Origin: Oscheius dolichura
Taxonomy: Eukaryota; Nematoda; Chromadorea; Rhabditida; Rhabditidae
NCBI GenBank assembly: GCA_932521035.1
Contig: OW051496.1
Location: 6,200,001-6,264,000, forward strand
Reading direction: 5' to 3'
DNA: 64,000 nt
A program made the position numbers and the translations under genes. Each line of letters starts with the position of its first letter. Positions within the stretch are counted from its first letter, which is position 1. The notes beneath the pieces are model-generated. The model searched no databases and was not told the origin of the DNA. It was given only the letters and a program-made list of their open reading frames with translations. Shown here piece by piece: positions 47,002 to 58,540 of the stretch.

Positions 47002-47124
47002 GGTAGAAGTCGCCCGGTGAAGGGATAGGCGTAAAGGCAACAGCGGTGTGTAGGGGGAACCGGTTGTCCGCGGGGGAGTGAACTTTCCGTCTCTAATTTT
47101 GGTCTATTGGGAGTCTGTTCAAGT

Positions 47125-48672
47125 TTATTGTTTGTTCCAACAATTGGCAACGGCCATCTCGACGAGGAGGAGAAACAGACAAAGACAGAGTCCGACGAAG
47201 TAGAGACGGAAGGGTTGTCCCAGTTGTTTCGTCATGGAGAGAGGGGCCAGCTGGGGCTGGTACTGCATCTGGAAGGGCTCCTTAAGCGTGTGGTAGCCGT
47301 GTCTGTTGATATGGGGGACAGCCGGCAACATCTTTATCAGACCTTCGTTGAACCTAAACCCTGACTGGTGGGAGAAGTCGCCATCCGCCACCTGTCACGA
47401 AGTTTTCGCTGTTTCGGGTTGAAGGCGAACCCTACGAGTTGCATGGCTGCCTCGGTGTCTTGGATCTGGGCTTCTTCGAATATTTGGATCCCAGTCACTG
47501 ACCACAATGCGGGAGTAGTCGACGTCGAGCCAGCTGACCGTGGACTGGAGGAAGGCCGTGTCCAGCTGCGACTGGTAGATGCCTCCATTGCTGAATCTTC
47601 CAATAACTATACAAAATCTTCTTACTCCAGATCGGTCTCAATGTCCTTTTGCGTTGTGTGCCGCCGAACGGGAGTCGTCTCCGCGATCTTCTCGAATCTT
47701 TCCCGGAGTGCCTCGGTCGGGCAGATGATCGTCTGTGTGTCAAACGTCGAAAAGAACCCCTTGCCTCGTTCCACATAATCTTCGAACTGGTATATTTCCG
47801 GCCAACCTTGACCTACCCAAAGCTTGGGAGAATGTGTAGAATGGGACTTTGAAGTAGGCCGGCGAGGCCAGAAAGGCGTACATCTGCGTCTGGTAATACT
47901 AGAGACAATGAAGTGGAGTAACGCTTAGAACAGTGTACCTGTGTGAGGAGAAAGATTGAAAAGAGAGAAGTGGCACAGATGAAGAAAAGACAACGAAGGT
48001 CGGGGAAGACGGGGAACCGGAGAGACGCCTGTAGGGGGTGAGGGATCCCATCATAAAGACTAACGATGAAGACTTTGTAGAAGGAGGAGACGGGCTGGAT
48101 GGACCGTATCAAAAGGATGACACCAAAACAGAGAAGGAGAGAACATAGGAGACAGATCCAGACGGGAGGCGAGAAAATGTCAAAGACGAAGGTGTTCGGA
48201 CAAGTGACCGAGGGCCGATTGACTATGAATACGGACTGTTATGCCGTAGACGGAATAATAGGAGTGTCACCTGGAAATAGCGAGTGGGATAGGAGAAGAG
48301 GAGGGCCTTCTTCCGATCGGCCGTGATTCTCATGCTCAGTCCACACATGTCTATCTTATCTGAAGGGAATCTGAACAGAAGCCAGCGGGGAATACCTTCA
48401 ATGAGCAGTTTGGCCACCCCCGTCCACGAGCCGTTGTCGAGGAGGTTTCCGAAGTCGTACGTCACACCGTACTTTTGTTCTAGGTCAATCTGAAATTGTA
48501 TTCTCTATATTCTGGCTATAAGAGTAACTATAGTGTAGTTTTGTTGGATCATTTTGAGAACAAGACGGACAACTTCGGTGTCTGCCCCGGGACGACGACA
48601 ATTCTCCTGGCGGAAACAGTTGACGGCATCGTTGTCCACCTCGAAAAGGCCGAGGCGGATCGGATTGGACAT
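47125..48672 (-). CDS. Ionotropic-glutamate-receptor-like channel subunit
   Basis: Two-lobe ligand-binding core plus membrane spans. Proposed start MSNPIRLGLFEVDNDAVNCF at 48672. The S1-like part includes YGVTYDFGNLLDNGSWTGV and IDMCGLSMRITADRKKALLF (the place where iGluRs have the WxG and TITxxRE motifs), with the Arg retained. A span follows (VWICLLCSLLLCFGVILLI), then a second hydrophobic stretch (LRCLFFICATSLFSIFLLTQ) and the S2-like part (FSTFDTQTIICPTEALRERF). A last span (RLYFVGLCLCLFLLLVEMAV) is followed by WNKQ and TAA at 47125-47127. No signal peptide is visible at this start, so an upstream exon may be missing. The protein resembles divergent nematode iGluR-like receptors rather than classic GLR subunits. 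Ligand unknown. Confidence 0.72.
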
Positions 48673-49394
48673 CTTGGGCAAATGACCAGGTTAGATGATA
48701 TTGCGAATAAACACTTCAGATGGGTCGGTGGCTGGCAGAGCCGGCCCATGGACGTCACCTGGATCTGAGAGGGCATTTACAAGAAAGAAAGGTCGATGGC
48801 CGCAGGCGAATTAGGCGAATTAGGTTCTGGCCATACCGGAGAGATGCGCATCAGTATTTCTTTTGGCTAGCCGCCAGCTGACCTTCGCGCCAGCTGGAAA
48901 AGTTCTCGGGTAAAAAAGCAAGCATGTCGGAGATCCGTCGCCTGTCCCTCGGCCATCCTCCCGGCCTGGAATGTCGGCACTGCCAGCCCCGTATCCCGGC
49001 CTATTAGCCTTCAACTGCGCACTTTCCGACGCCTCATCTTCCCCGAAAGCAGGTCACGACCATCCCTATCAGGCGCCTTTTTCCCTTGGGCCGACTCTCT
49101 CTATCGCCCTTTCTCTCCTCAAACCGCAATATATCCCCAATTCTCCCGTTAGCCTCCCCCTCCGGCCCCGTGTCTCCTCGTCCTCCGTATGCCTCCTTCT
49201 CGCTAAATCCTCCTTGAAAACGACAGTTCATAATCGGCGGTTTGCGGTCGACGACCGTGGCTGACCCCAATATCAACATTGATCTCGGGATGATCAGCCG
49301 AGTTGCTTTTTCGCTTTCTTCTCTCCGTGATGTCACCCATCCAGTCCGCTCCGCTTGTCTCCTTCCCTCCTCCCTCATCCTCCTCTCTTCCAGA
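48673..49394. other. Intergenic region between divergent genes
   Basis: Separates the receptor gene (minus) from the patched-related gene (plus). May hold a missing 5' exon of the receptor. C/T-rich on the plus strand towards 49390, ending in the acceptor CTCTCTTCCAG 2 nt before the patched-related ATG. Confidence 0.45.
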
Positions 49395-52300
49395 CATGGG
49401 TTTGGACCTGGCTCGCTATGGGCGCGCCTTCGAGGACAAGATGGTGGAAGGCTTCTACAAGTACGGCACGTGGGTAGGACGATACCCAGCCTGGTTCTTG
49501 TGGGGACCGATCATCGTCACCCTGGCCTTCCTGCCCGGACTCTTCTTCCTCAGAATAAACCTTGACCTCTACCGGCTGTTTGTGCCTCTGGATGCCCCGG
49601 TAATCAGTTTCGAGACGATTTACGAAATTGACCTTCAGGTGCGCTATGAATTCGAAAGGACCGCCGAATTCAACAGGATCCCCCTCGGCGATCTGGAAAC
49701 CATTAATCGGTCAGTTTTTGACCAGAAGTTATCAAAAGACACCGCTCAGATTACGTAGGGATCTGGATGGAAATGCGCAGTTCCCCGACGTGGAATGGGA
49801 AAAATTACGGTCTGATCTGGAACGGCTCCAGGGTGGGCTGGGGGATGGGACCAGGGTGAGAAGGGAGATGAAGATGGAGGAACACAAAAAGAGCCAGACG
49901 AAAGTGAACAAGGAGGCTCAAGTTGGAGGTAACCATTGTAATTACTAATTACCTTTCCTTCAATGTTAATTCTAGTGAACCTCAAGACGGACATCCTTCG
50001 ATTCTACGTGGTTCATAAGAACTTCGAGAATCTGTTACAATCAAAATATCTCGGGCCTCTCTACGCTGCCACGAATGAGATGATGAAACAGACGATGGAC
50101 TACGACGGGCGGACCTGGTCGTTGGAAGACTTCTGCCATAAGGAGCCAGGAGAGGTCGGTCATCCCCCTCCTTCTCCTCCAAACAGTTCCCTGTCAGAAT
50201 TGTAATAATGACCTAAACGTGTGGGTGAAACATGCGGACGTGTTGTTTCGAGACGGGAAGATAAAGACGAATCCCAACCTACAACTGTCCTACCCGGTGC
50301 TGTACCTCTTCAACAAGCCAAAAGATATTGGAAATGTCATCTACGGGGTGGATGTACAGGGCGAGAAGAACGAGATCCAAGGAGCCCGAGTCCTGACCCT
50401 TCACTGGTCTGTTCCCTCTTTGTCTTTTCTCAGTTGAAACCTTCAGGTTGATCCGATACCCGGCTAGCCCCGAGATGAACGCGGCCTACTTCAACTTCAG
50501 AGAGAAGCTCGCCGGCTTTTGGAAGGAGATCTCCACCCGGTCGGACTTCGAATTTGTGCCTCACAAGTGAGTGGCCCAGTTGATTTTCTCATAACAACTG
50601 GACAGTGACAAGGCCATGGACGACGAGATGTTGAAGATCATCGAGGTGACGGTTCCTTTCGCCATCCCGGCCACTATCCTCCTGATGATGTTCGTCGTCG
50701 GCGCCAATTGGAGTAATGTCCTCACCAAGTTCGTCGCCCTTCCTCCTCTAACCGTTGTTCAGATCTAAGCCGATGGAGATGTACCTTGGGGTGTGGTCCG
50801 TCATCATGGCCCTCGTCATCACCTTTGGCTTCTTCTTCTACATCGGTGTTCCCTTCAACCCCGTCACCTCGACCATGCCGTTCCTCGTCCTCTCCGTCGG
50901 GGTGGACGACGATTTCTTGATGATCGGCGCCTGGAGAGAACTCGATCCGAGGATCTCTATCCAAAAACGGATAGCCATGGTCATGGCAGATGCCGGCGCC
51001 TCCATCACTGTCACCTCCTTCACTAATTTCTTCTGCTTCGGGCTCGGATATTTCATGTGTTCGACCCCTGCTGTGGCTGACTTCTGTCTGGTCACGGCCG
51101 TAGGAGTACTTATCGACTACCTGATGCAGGTTGAACACCTCAGCTTTAAATCAGTCAAACAATCTTCAGATCACCTTCTTCGCTGCTATTATTGTCTATT
51201 CCGGGAGATACGAAGAGACCGGAGGACTGGCCACTTTCCTCTACAGACGATGCTGTGTAAGACGAGGTTGAAAGGTTTCTACCCTTCCTCTTTAGAACTC
51301 GAAGATAGCCGCAGTCGACAACGGGCCGAAGAAGTCCACGGACTCCTCTTTCGACGAGGACAAGATCGACATCCAGCACCACGAGATAGCCAAAGACAGT
51401 GGGTGCCATGGCGGAATAGGTCAGAGCATCTCTTACAGTACCCCTGATGCACAAATTCTTCGGGGACAAGTTCGCTGTGTTCATAATGAGAAAGGACGTC
51501 CGAGTGATCAGCTGGATCTTCTTCATCATCTACACCTGTGTGGCCTTCTACGGCTGCTGTATCCTCAAGGTTTGCCCCTCACTCGATAATAGAGACCAGA
51601 CGACGTCCAGGTAGACATCAGTCCGGTGAAGTACATCCGCGACGACTCTCCCATTCAGACATTTGTCAAATTGGCCGGTATGTCCATCTCCTCCCCGTAT
51701 CATCCTTGGTTTAGACAAATACATCTGGGCCGATAATGTGATGCCCACCTTCCACGTGATGAATCCTCCCGATTTTAGGAATGCCGGAAACAGGGCCAAG
51801 TTAAACGAGCTGATATACAGGCTGGAGAAGACGGAATACTCGATCGGAAGGGTCGGTTACAAAGAGGGGCAGACGAGAGACGAGCCATTCCAGGTGTCGA
51901 CCAACTTCTGGGTCTGGCAATACCAGCAGTACCTGAACGACTTCCCCCATGTGGATATCTCGAGAGATTTCTACGACAAACAGCTGTTGAGAGACTTCTT
52001 CAGCCAGCTGGACTACGGCCAGTACAGGGACAAGGTCAAGATCAACACCACCGTGCCCAACGGGGAGCCCTGCGTGATAGCCTTCACTTTCCAGACCTCC
52101 TTCTACGGACTGGACAACTGGGACAAGAGACAATGTACGGCTCTTACCGGTCACTGCTAATGTTAATACATTCAGCTGAACTGTTCCACTGGAGAGGAAT
52201 CATCAACGAGTACCCCGAGTACGACATGTTCCTCTCGGGCATCTTCAGTCCCTTCCTCATCGACCAGCGACGAACCATCGCCCCCTCTTCCATGCAGACC

Positions 52301-52871
52301 ATCGGCTGTGCCCTCGCCATGATGTCCTGTATCGCTATCCTCTTCCTGCCTGATGCCCAGTCTGTATTCCTCATGACGTGGGCCCTTCTCTCTACCACTA
52401 TGGGTGTTTGCGGAGGGTTGGCTCTGCTCGGCTCGGACCTGGACTCTGTCAGTATGGGCTGTATCGTGATGGCCATCGGATTAGCCATTGACTACTCCGT
52501 TCACATCTGCTACAGATACCATCGGTCGGAGTGTCTCCGAGCAGAGGAAAAGGTATAATCCCTGGTTTATTTGGAATGTCTAATCTTCAGGTGAGAGACA
52601 CGCTGCGGAGTGTGGCGTGGCCGATCTGCCAGGCAGTTGGCTCTACCCTGACGGGCCTCCTCGTGACGGCCTTCGTCCCCGCCTACCTCGTCCGGGTCTT
52701 CTTCCAGACTGTCTACCTCGTCAACATCATAGGTTCGTTCGGCCCTTTCTGTTGATCTCCCCCCGTTCAGGTCTATCCCATGCCTTGATTTGGCTGCCCC
52801 AGTTGATATGCGCCCTCGACCCGTGCGAGCGTGTCCCGCTCCGTTCCAGAACCCTCAAAGAAAAGCTCTAA
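49395..52871 (+). CDS. Patched-related (PTR) membrane protein
   Basis: RND-type, 12-span protein with a sterol-sensing domain; the nematode PTR family acts in cuticle, glia and trafficking. Starts MGLDLARYGRAFEDKM at 49395 and ends RSRTLKEKL at TAA 52869-52871. Span 1 is FLWGPIIVTLAFLPGLFFL, then a large luminal loop. The SSD runs from VTVPFAIPATILLMMFVVGA through VWSVIMALVITFGFFFYIGV and LVLSVGVDDDFLMIGAW (the GxxxD of span 4) to CLVTAVGVLIDYL. A second loop follows, then spans 8-12, including MGCIVMAIGLAIDYSVHICY (the GxxxD of span 10) and GLLVTAFVPAYLVRVFF. Thus the aspartates thought to couple transport are present in both halves. Over a dozen exons, introns 36-60 nt. Convergent with glutamine synthetase (138 bp between stops). 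Confidence 0.92.
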
Positions 52872-53009
52872 ACCCTGGTGCCCGACCAAAGACTTCCTCG
52901 TACGTGTCTTTCCTCAAGAGAATTTTAATATAATAAAAATTAGAAATTGTATACAAAAGGAAATAGAGAGAACCGGTAGGCACGAGATGAGGAGGATATG
53001 TGAGATGGA

Positions 53010-54499
53010 TTAGAAGCTTGGTACGTAGGTCATTGAGAGTTTGCGGTCTTTGCCGGAGAGACAACACGTCTTGACCAGGGCAGAGGTCACTGTGTAGGGG
53101 TCGCAGTTGGAGGATGGCCGTCTGTCCTCCAGATACCCCTAGAATTGAATTAGGTGAGAGCAGAAAAGAGCACTTACACATTGGTCATCGAAGACCTGCT
53201 TCGGGACACGAATGGAGCACTGTCGGTTGGCGACACCCCACGAGAAGGCGTCAATTGTTTCGGTCTCATGCGCTCCGGTCAGACGTCGTTCATTGTCGCG
53301 TCCACCTGGAAGGATAAATATAAAAGAAGAGGGAAGAGACCAACCGTGGGGATCGTAGTAGGCGATGTGTTGGTGGTGCACCTCCGACAGTTTCTTAATG
53401 GCGTCCTCGATATACTTGAAACCACCGGGTTCTCTCATTTTCAAAGTCGAAAAGTTGGCATGACAGCCAGCCCCGTTCCAATCCCCTTCTACCGGCTTTG
53501 GATCCAGCGAGCAGATAATCCCAAAGTCTTCACACACCCTACAACATGGGGCGGTTGTCGTCTCCCTTCCTCAACTGACCTGTGTAAGATGTACCGAGCG
53601 ATCCATAGCTGGTCACCCATTGCTATCCCCTCACACGGCCCAACTTGAAACTCCCACTGAATTTCATTTATATACGGGAAATAGAGCGAATTACCTGGGA
53701 GGGCATACTCTCGGCGTTCACTCCCGAAATCTTTATTCCGGCATGCATACAGGCTCGGAAATGGGCCTCGACGACCTCCCTCCCATAGGTCTTGTTGGCC
53801 CCGACCCCGCAGTAGTACGGCCCCTGGGGTGCTGGGTAGCCGTGTCTTGGCCACCCGTAGGGGTGTTTGTCCAGGTTCATGAAGGTGTACTCCTGTTCCA
53901 TTCCGAACCACGGATGCTGGTCTGCTGCCTTGTTCATCACCTCGACACACTGCCGTCGATTGTTGGTTGCTGGAAGGGATCTGTCCTCTTCGAGAAAAGG
54001 TCAATTCTTACGGGTGGGCTCGTAGTTTTTGTCGAGTGTCTCACAGAGAACCAGCTTGTTCGGCCCGGGTCGAAATGGGTCTCGGTATATGGCCACGGGC
54101 TTGATGAAGATATCCGACTCATCCCCGATCGCCTGCCCGGTTGAGGTCCCGTCGAAGTTCCAAATTGGAAGTTCTAAAGAATCAGAAGGTTATAGTAAAG
54201 TTAATAAAACCAACCATCGACAGATTTTGGCTCGAAGTCGAATGTCTTCGTCTTGGCTCGGAGGAACTCGCCGGTGCCATCGACCCAGATGTACTCTACC
54301 TAAATGGGAACATCGAGAAGAAGGGACTATTGGGTACCTGGACAAGTCCCGATTGATCGAGTCCCCGGTAGGTGTCGATGACGGAGGAGAGGCCAGAAAT
54401 CTCTGAAAGAGTTCACAATTGACATCAAAGATCACGGCCATCTTATCGATCGGTAGGGGGCAAGAACTCACTGTCATACTTCCTCTTGACTCCATTCAT
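53010..54499 (-). CDS. Glutamine synthetase (eukaryotic type II)
   Basis: Makes glutamine from glutamate, ammonia and ATP; a cytosolic multimer. Start [20 protein letters not shown] at 54499; exon joins are in phase. Signature blocks are complete: [48 protein letters not shown] (metal Glu), [13 protein letters not shown] with [11 protein letters not shown] (catalytic and metal sites), [34 protein letters not shown], and [13 protein letters not shown]. The C-terminus ends [10 protein letters not shown] with TAA at 53010-53012. Length is about the family norm of 360-375 residues. Introns are 36-60 nt. No acceptor is visible right at the start codon. It is convergent with the patched-related gene. 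Confidence 0.95.
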
Positions 54500-55325
54500 C
54501 CCAGACGGAAGGCGGACTGGCTCTGGAACTACTCGATTGGGGGCGGACCAGAAAAACAACAAAAAAGAGAAGTGTCGCCGATGTTTGCGGTACATTTACG
54601 GCGTTTCACATGGCGGACATGTGAAGTCACGAAAAGCCATAGAACCTCCCTCTTCGGGCTGTGATTTGTGCAGGACTTAGACGAAGCGGTGGAGAGAAAC
54701 GGAAGTGGGGAGCCGTGGGAGAGGTCAAAAGGTCTCCTCTGGAATGGCGCTTATCGGTTATAGAGGTACGCTCGCCGCGCAAAGACCAAACCACCACAGG
54801 GCTGGTTGGCTGTTACGGCCGACCCCACGCACTCTTTCTCGAGGTTCGCCCCTCTTTAGGGTGGGGAGGAAATGGGAGGGAGTACACAAGCACCTGTGTC
54901 CTGATTAAAAAGAACTGGTGCTGGTAGTAGAAGCGAACGAACGCGGAGGACGCGATAATGACGGATGGATAGAGTTCAAAGCGGGTGCAACGGGTGCATG
55001 GGAATGTGGCGAGGCGGCTACCCGTTGAGAGAACTCGGGAGGATAAAAGAAGCAGGGACAGGGAGCCGGAAATGGACGGCGATCAATGATCGGGGTCAAA
55101 AAAGACAAGAGGTCGATTGGACGGAAACGAGGCAACTGAGATTCTCTTTTAATGATGTGTTTTGTCGAGGAGATTAGATAAGCTCATCGTCCAGAGACCA
55201 GAATACGGAAATTGAATGATGTAGAGGGGGAGACATTTATTATGACAAAAGACAGCGAGATCAAAGTCACACGAGACTAGGAGACGAATCACGGGAAGCG
55301 GAAAAGTCAAGGGTTGAGCAGGCAG
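54500..55325. other. Intergenic region
   Basis: About 830 bp between the glutamine synthetase 5' end and the iPLA2 3' end, both on the minus strand. No supported gene. Confidence 0.5.
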
Positions 55326-58300
55326 TCACACTCGGAGAAGGGAGACGAGCTGACTCACGGCCTGTCTCTCCGTGGACATGTAAACCTGGAAGCGACAATT
55401 GAGGAGATGGGGAAGAGGAGTACCTTGGTCTGCCAGAGCATCTCGATCAGCACCGAATTCCTCGTCTCAGCGAGGTCGATGGCTTCGGGCAGCTGGGGAG
55501 AGAAGCGGAAGTACGGTGCCGGCAGGGAGTGACACCAGGAACGGGCTCGAGCCACCGCGGCTCCATCGGCACAGGCTACCTGCTCAATGAGGACACTCTT
55601 AAGGTGGACGACGGAGTCGATGACACTGAACACTTTGCTCAGATCTTGGAATCCTCGGGGAAGATCCAAATTTATTGATTTTGCCTCGACTGTCGGAGAT
55701 CTCCCCGTTCCCAGGGATAGAACACAGCCAAGACGGACAGGCTGATGGGCATCCTGGAGTTAGGTCTATGGAGAAGCAGAAGGCAGACATACCGAAGGAT
55801 CCATTCGGCAGGCGGTGTTATATGTCTGAATGTCAGTGAGCAGTTCACAGCATGGATTGTTCGCGATGAGGCCTCCGTCCATCCACATCTCATCCACCGG
55901 GGGAAAATAGGTGGGAGCGGCACTGAAGAAAGGCATTCTGGAGGGAGGACGACAGACTACCTGGAACATCTGGCAGCCATCCAGGCCGTCGTCTTTTTGG
56001 GATTGGAGAATGCTGTCATCTTGGGGTCTCCGAATCCAGAAATGGGGGAGAGCTGGTAGGAACGGATGAGGAACAGCTGGGGCGGGGAAATGTTGGCTTT
56101 ACAGGTGGTCACCATAACCCTAGGAAGAAGTTCGGAACTGGTGGCCGTTATACCTCTTGTCATCCAGGGCCACCTGTTCCATGGTGGTCGTCTCGCCGAG
56201 TTCTTCCTTCAAAAGACGCTCCAGTGAACTGGCAGGGAATGGCCTCTTCCCAGTAAAGACATCATCCTATCAATGAATTAAAAATAGTATGTCAACTGAA
56301 TACCTTCAGTCTGAAGTACAAGTCTCGGCAGTGGGCGGGTGACTTTCCCTGGGACAGGGCAAGGGCCAAGATGGCTCCCGTGGAGGTGCCTGCTATCCAG
56401 CCGAAATGATTCATTATGGGATGGCCCAACCTTTTCTCGATCTCAACCAACATCTAAAGTATAACGTATGAACCGCGGAAGAGTAACTGGTAACCTGGAT
56501 GAGGACAAGTCCCCGGATGCCGCCTCCGTCGAGTGAGAGCGCGTACACGTCTCTTGGCCCCTTCTCCTCTTTCGAGACACATTCCACTGCCAATTTCTGG
56601 GCAAAGTCTTCCAACCCTGAATTTTTGGTTTGGTGACAATGCGTCCTAAAGAAAAAAACATACGGTTAATCTCCGTTTGTGGCAGTTCCTTTTTCATGGC
56701 GGCTATGTTCAGACACTCCTCAATGTGGGCCCTAAGACATTCTCAATAGACCAGAAAGAATAAAAGTACCGTTTCTTGCTGGTCGACGAGAACTTGAACA
56801 CATCGTGGCCAGAGGATGTCTTCCTGTCGACAGCGGCATCAAAAACGAGAAGGGCCTTTACCAACAGAACTGAGTCGCCCTTTAATTGATCCTGGTATTT
56901 GAAGACAGAGTGGACCTACAGCTGCCGCCTTCATGAGCGGGGTTTCTCCTTTCGCGTCCGCCTCATTCACATCTGCTCCGTAGATGAGCAGCACAATCGT
57001 CGAGTCGAGGTCGCCCCGTTCAACTGCCAGGTGGAGAGCAGTAGACCCGGATTTATCCTTGCGGTTCAGGTTTATGTGCTGGTAGGACTTGCGGAACAGA
57101 GCGGAGAGGACCTGACAAAGACGGATGAGAGAGAGGGTGATTGGATACCTGGGGATCGAGGGCCTTGTGGAACACAGTGCGATTGTTGCCGTCGACCTGT
57201 TCGACGATCGTCGGAGACACCGTTGTTATCAACTCCAAAACTCTGTTCAAAGTGGATAAGGAAACAGTTTTAAAGATCTTACTTGTTCAATGATTCGGAT
57301 GGCTTCAGTCCGACGAGAGCATTCAGAAGCGGACCGGAACTGAGGGGGCCGAGAGGGGCAGACAGTCCTGAAGAGTGGTCAGCAGTAGGAAAGCGACGAG
57401 TACCCATGAGGAGCTGGACTGTTTCAAAGTTGGAGGCTCTGATGGCGGAGGAGAGAGGCGACAGGCCGTCCCCATCCAATATGAGGAGACACTTCTGAAA
57501 GGAGGGAGAGGAGGACAGCTCCTGCAGCACTGCGACACTGGAGGAGGCCGCCCAGTGAACTACCGTTCGACCTCGGGCATCCTGTTGTGTTAAAGGAGCT
57601 CCTGGAATGTTGGATTGTATGAAACTGCAAGCAACAAGATGTACCTGCATCGAGCAGAAGACGCAAGCATTCCATTTGAGACATTTCCGCCGCGATATTC
57701 ATAGGATACCGGCCATCTGGTGTGGCATAGGCCAAAACTCTGAAGAAGGGGTAGAGGAACAAGGAAAAGACTCACAACTCAGTGTCCTGTTGAATCATGA
57801 CCGTCAGGTAGTTGGTGAAACCACAGGCAATCGCGTAGTGGATGGCCAGCCAGTCGGGTTCCTTCCAGACCATGGCCATCAGAGACTCCAACCTTGCGGC
57901 CACCGTCGACTTATCCTGGGCAACATCCGTCAGAGGATTCAGTTTGGCACACAATTGGCGGACAGGTTTCTCCTCGGACGATTTCCAAACACTCTGAAGA
58001 GGCTGATTGGGGAAGATGAAAGAGGCAGTACTTTGGAGTCGGGGATGAAGACGGCATGGAAGACGGGGCCGTTGGAGGTCGACTCGGAATGACACGAGAA
58101 GTTCGTCAGCGAGTCGTGCTTCAACATCTTCTTCAGACGGCTCTCACTTATTTTCTCAATCTGGAAAGGCCGAATAAACAAAAAAAAAGAAAAGGGAGAC
58201 TTTTGCTTCAGGTTCGCCCGTTTTCGTGGACGACATCATCTCCGAAATTTGGCTGGTGGCCGCCGTGAACACGGTCCGGGCATTCTCGTTGGTTATGGCG

Positions 58301-58338
58301 TTGCCCACGAACGCCCCTACATTACGGAAGAAGCTCAT
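55326..58338 (-). CDS. Calcium-independent phospholipase A2 with ankyrin repeats (iPLA2-beta/PLA2G6 type)
   Basis: Releases the sn-2 fatty acid from phospholipids using a Ser-Asp dyad. Start MSFFRNVGAFVGNAITNENA at 58338, with a TTTTCAG acceptor 1 nt upstream. Ankyrin repeats fill the N-terminal half (for example PDGRYPMNIAAEMSQMECLR and GRTVVHWAASSSVAVLQEL). The patatin domain then has the oxyanion/nucleotide loop SLDGGGIRGLVLIQML, the nucleophile elbow GTSTG (Ser) in GWIAGTSTGAILALALSQG, and the catalytic Asp in MWMDGGLIANNP. The C-terminal segment SLGTGRSPTVEAKSI and the last exon, ending SQLVSLLRV (TGA 55326-55328), are typical of the family. All catalytic residues are intact. It lies 202 bp downstream of the FAM114A-like gene on the same strand, so an operon is possible. 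Confidence 0.9.
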
Positions 58339-58540
58339 CCTGAAAAGAAGAGGATAAAGGGAGGAGAGACGTCTCCAGAGATCAAAGGGTACATCCCATA
58401 GGACAAACAGAAATTCATTGAAATGTTTATTTCCCGCTAAATAAATACTATGCATAGAGACGCTCTTATCCAGTAAAAATATCACAGGTCGACGATGACA
58501 GTCTACGGGGATTATGTACGAGAGGACCCAGGGGAGGCAA

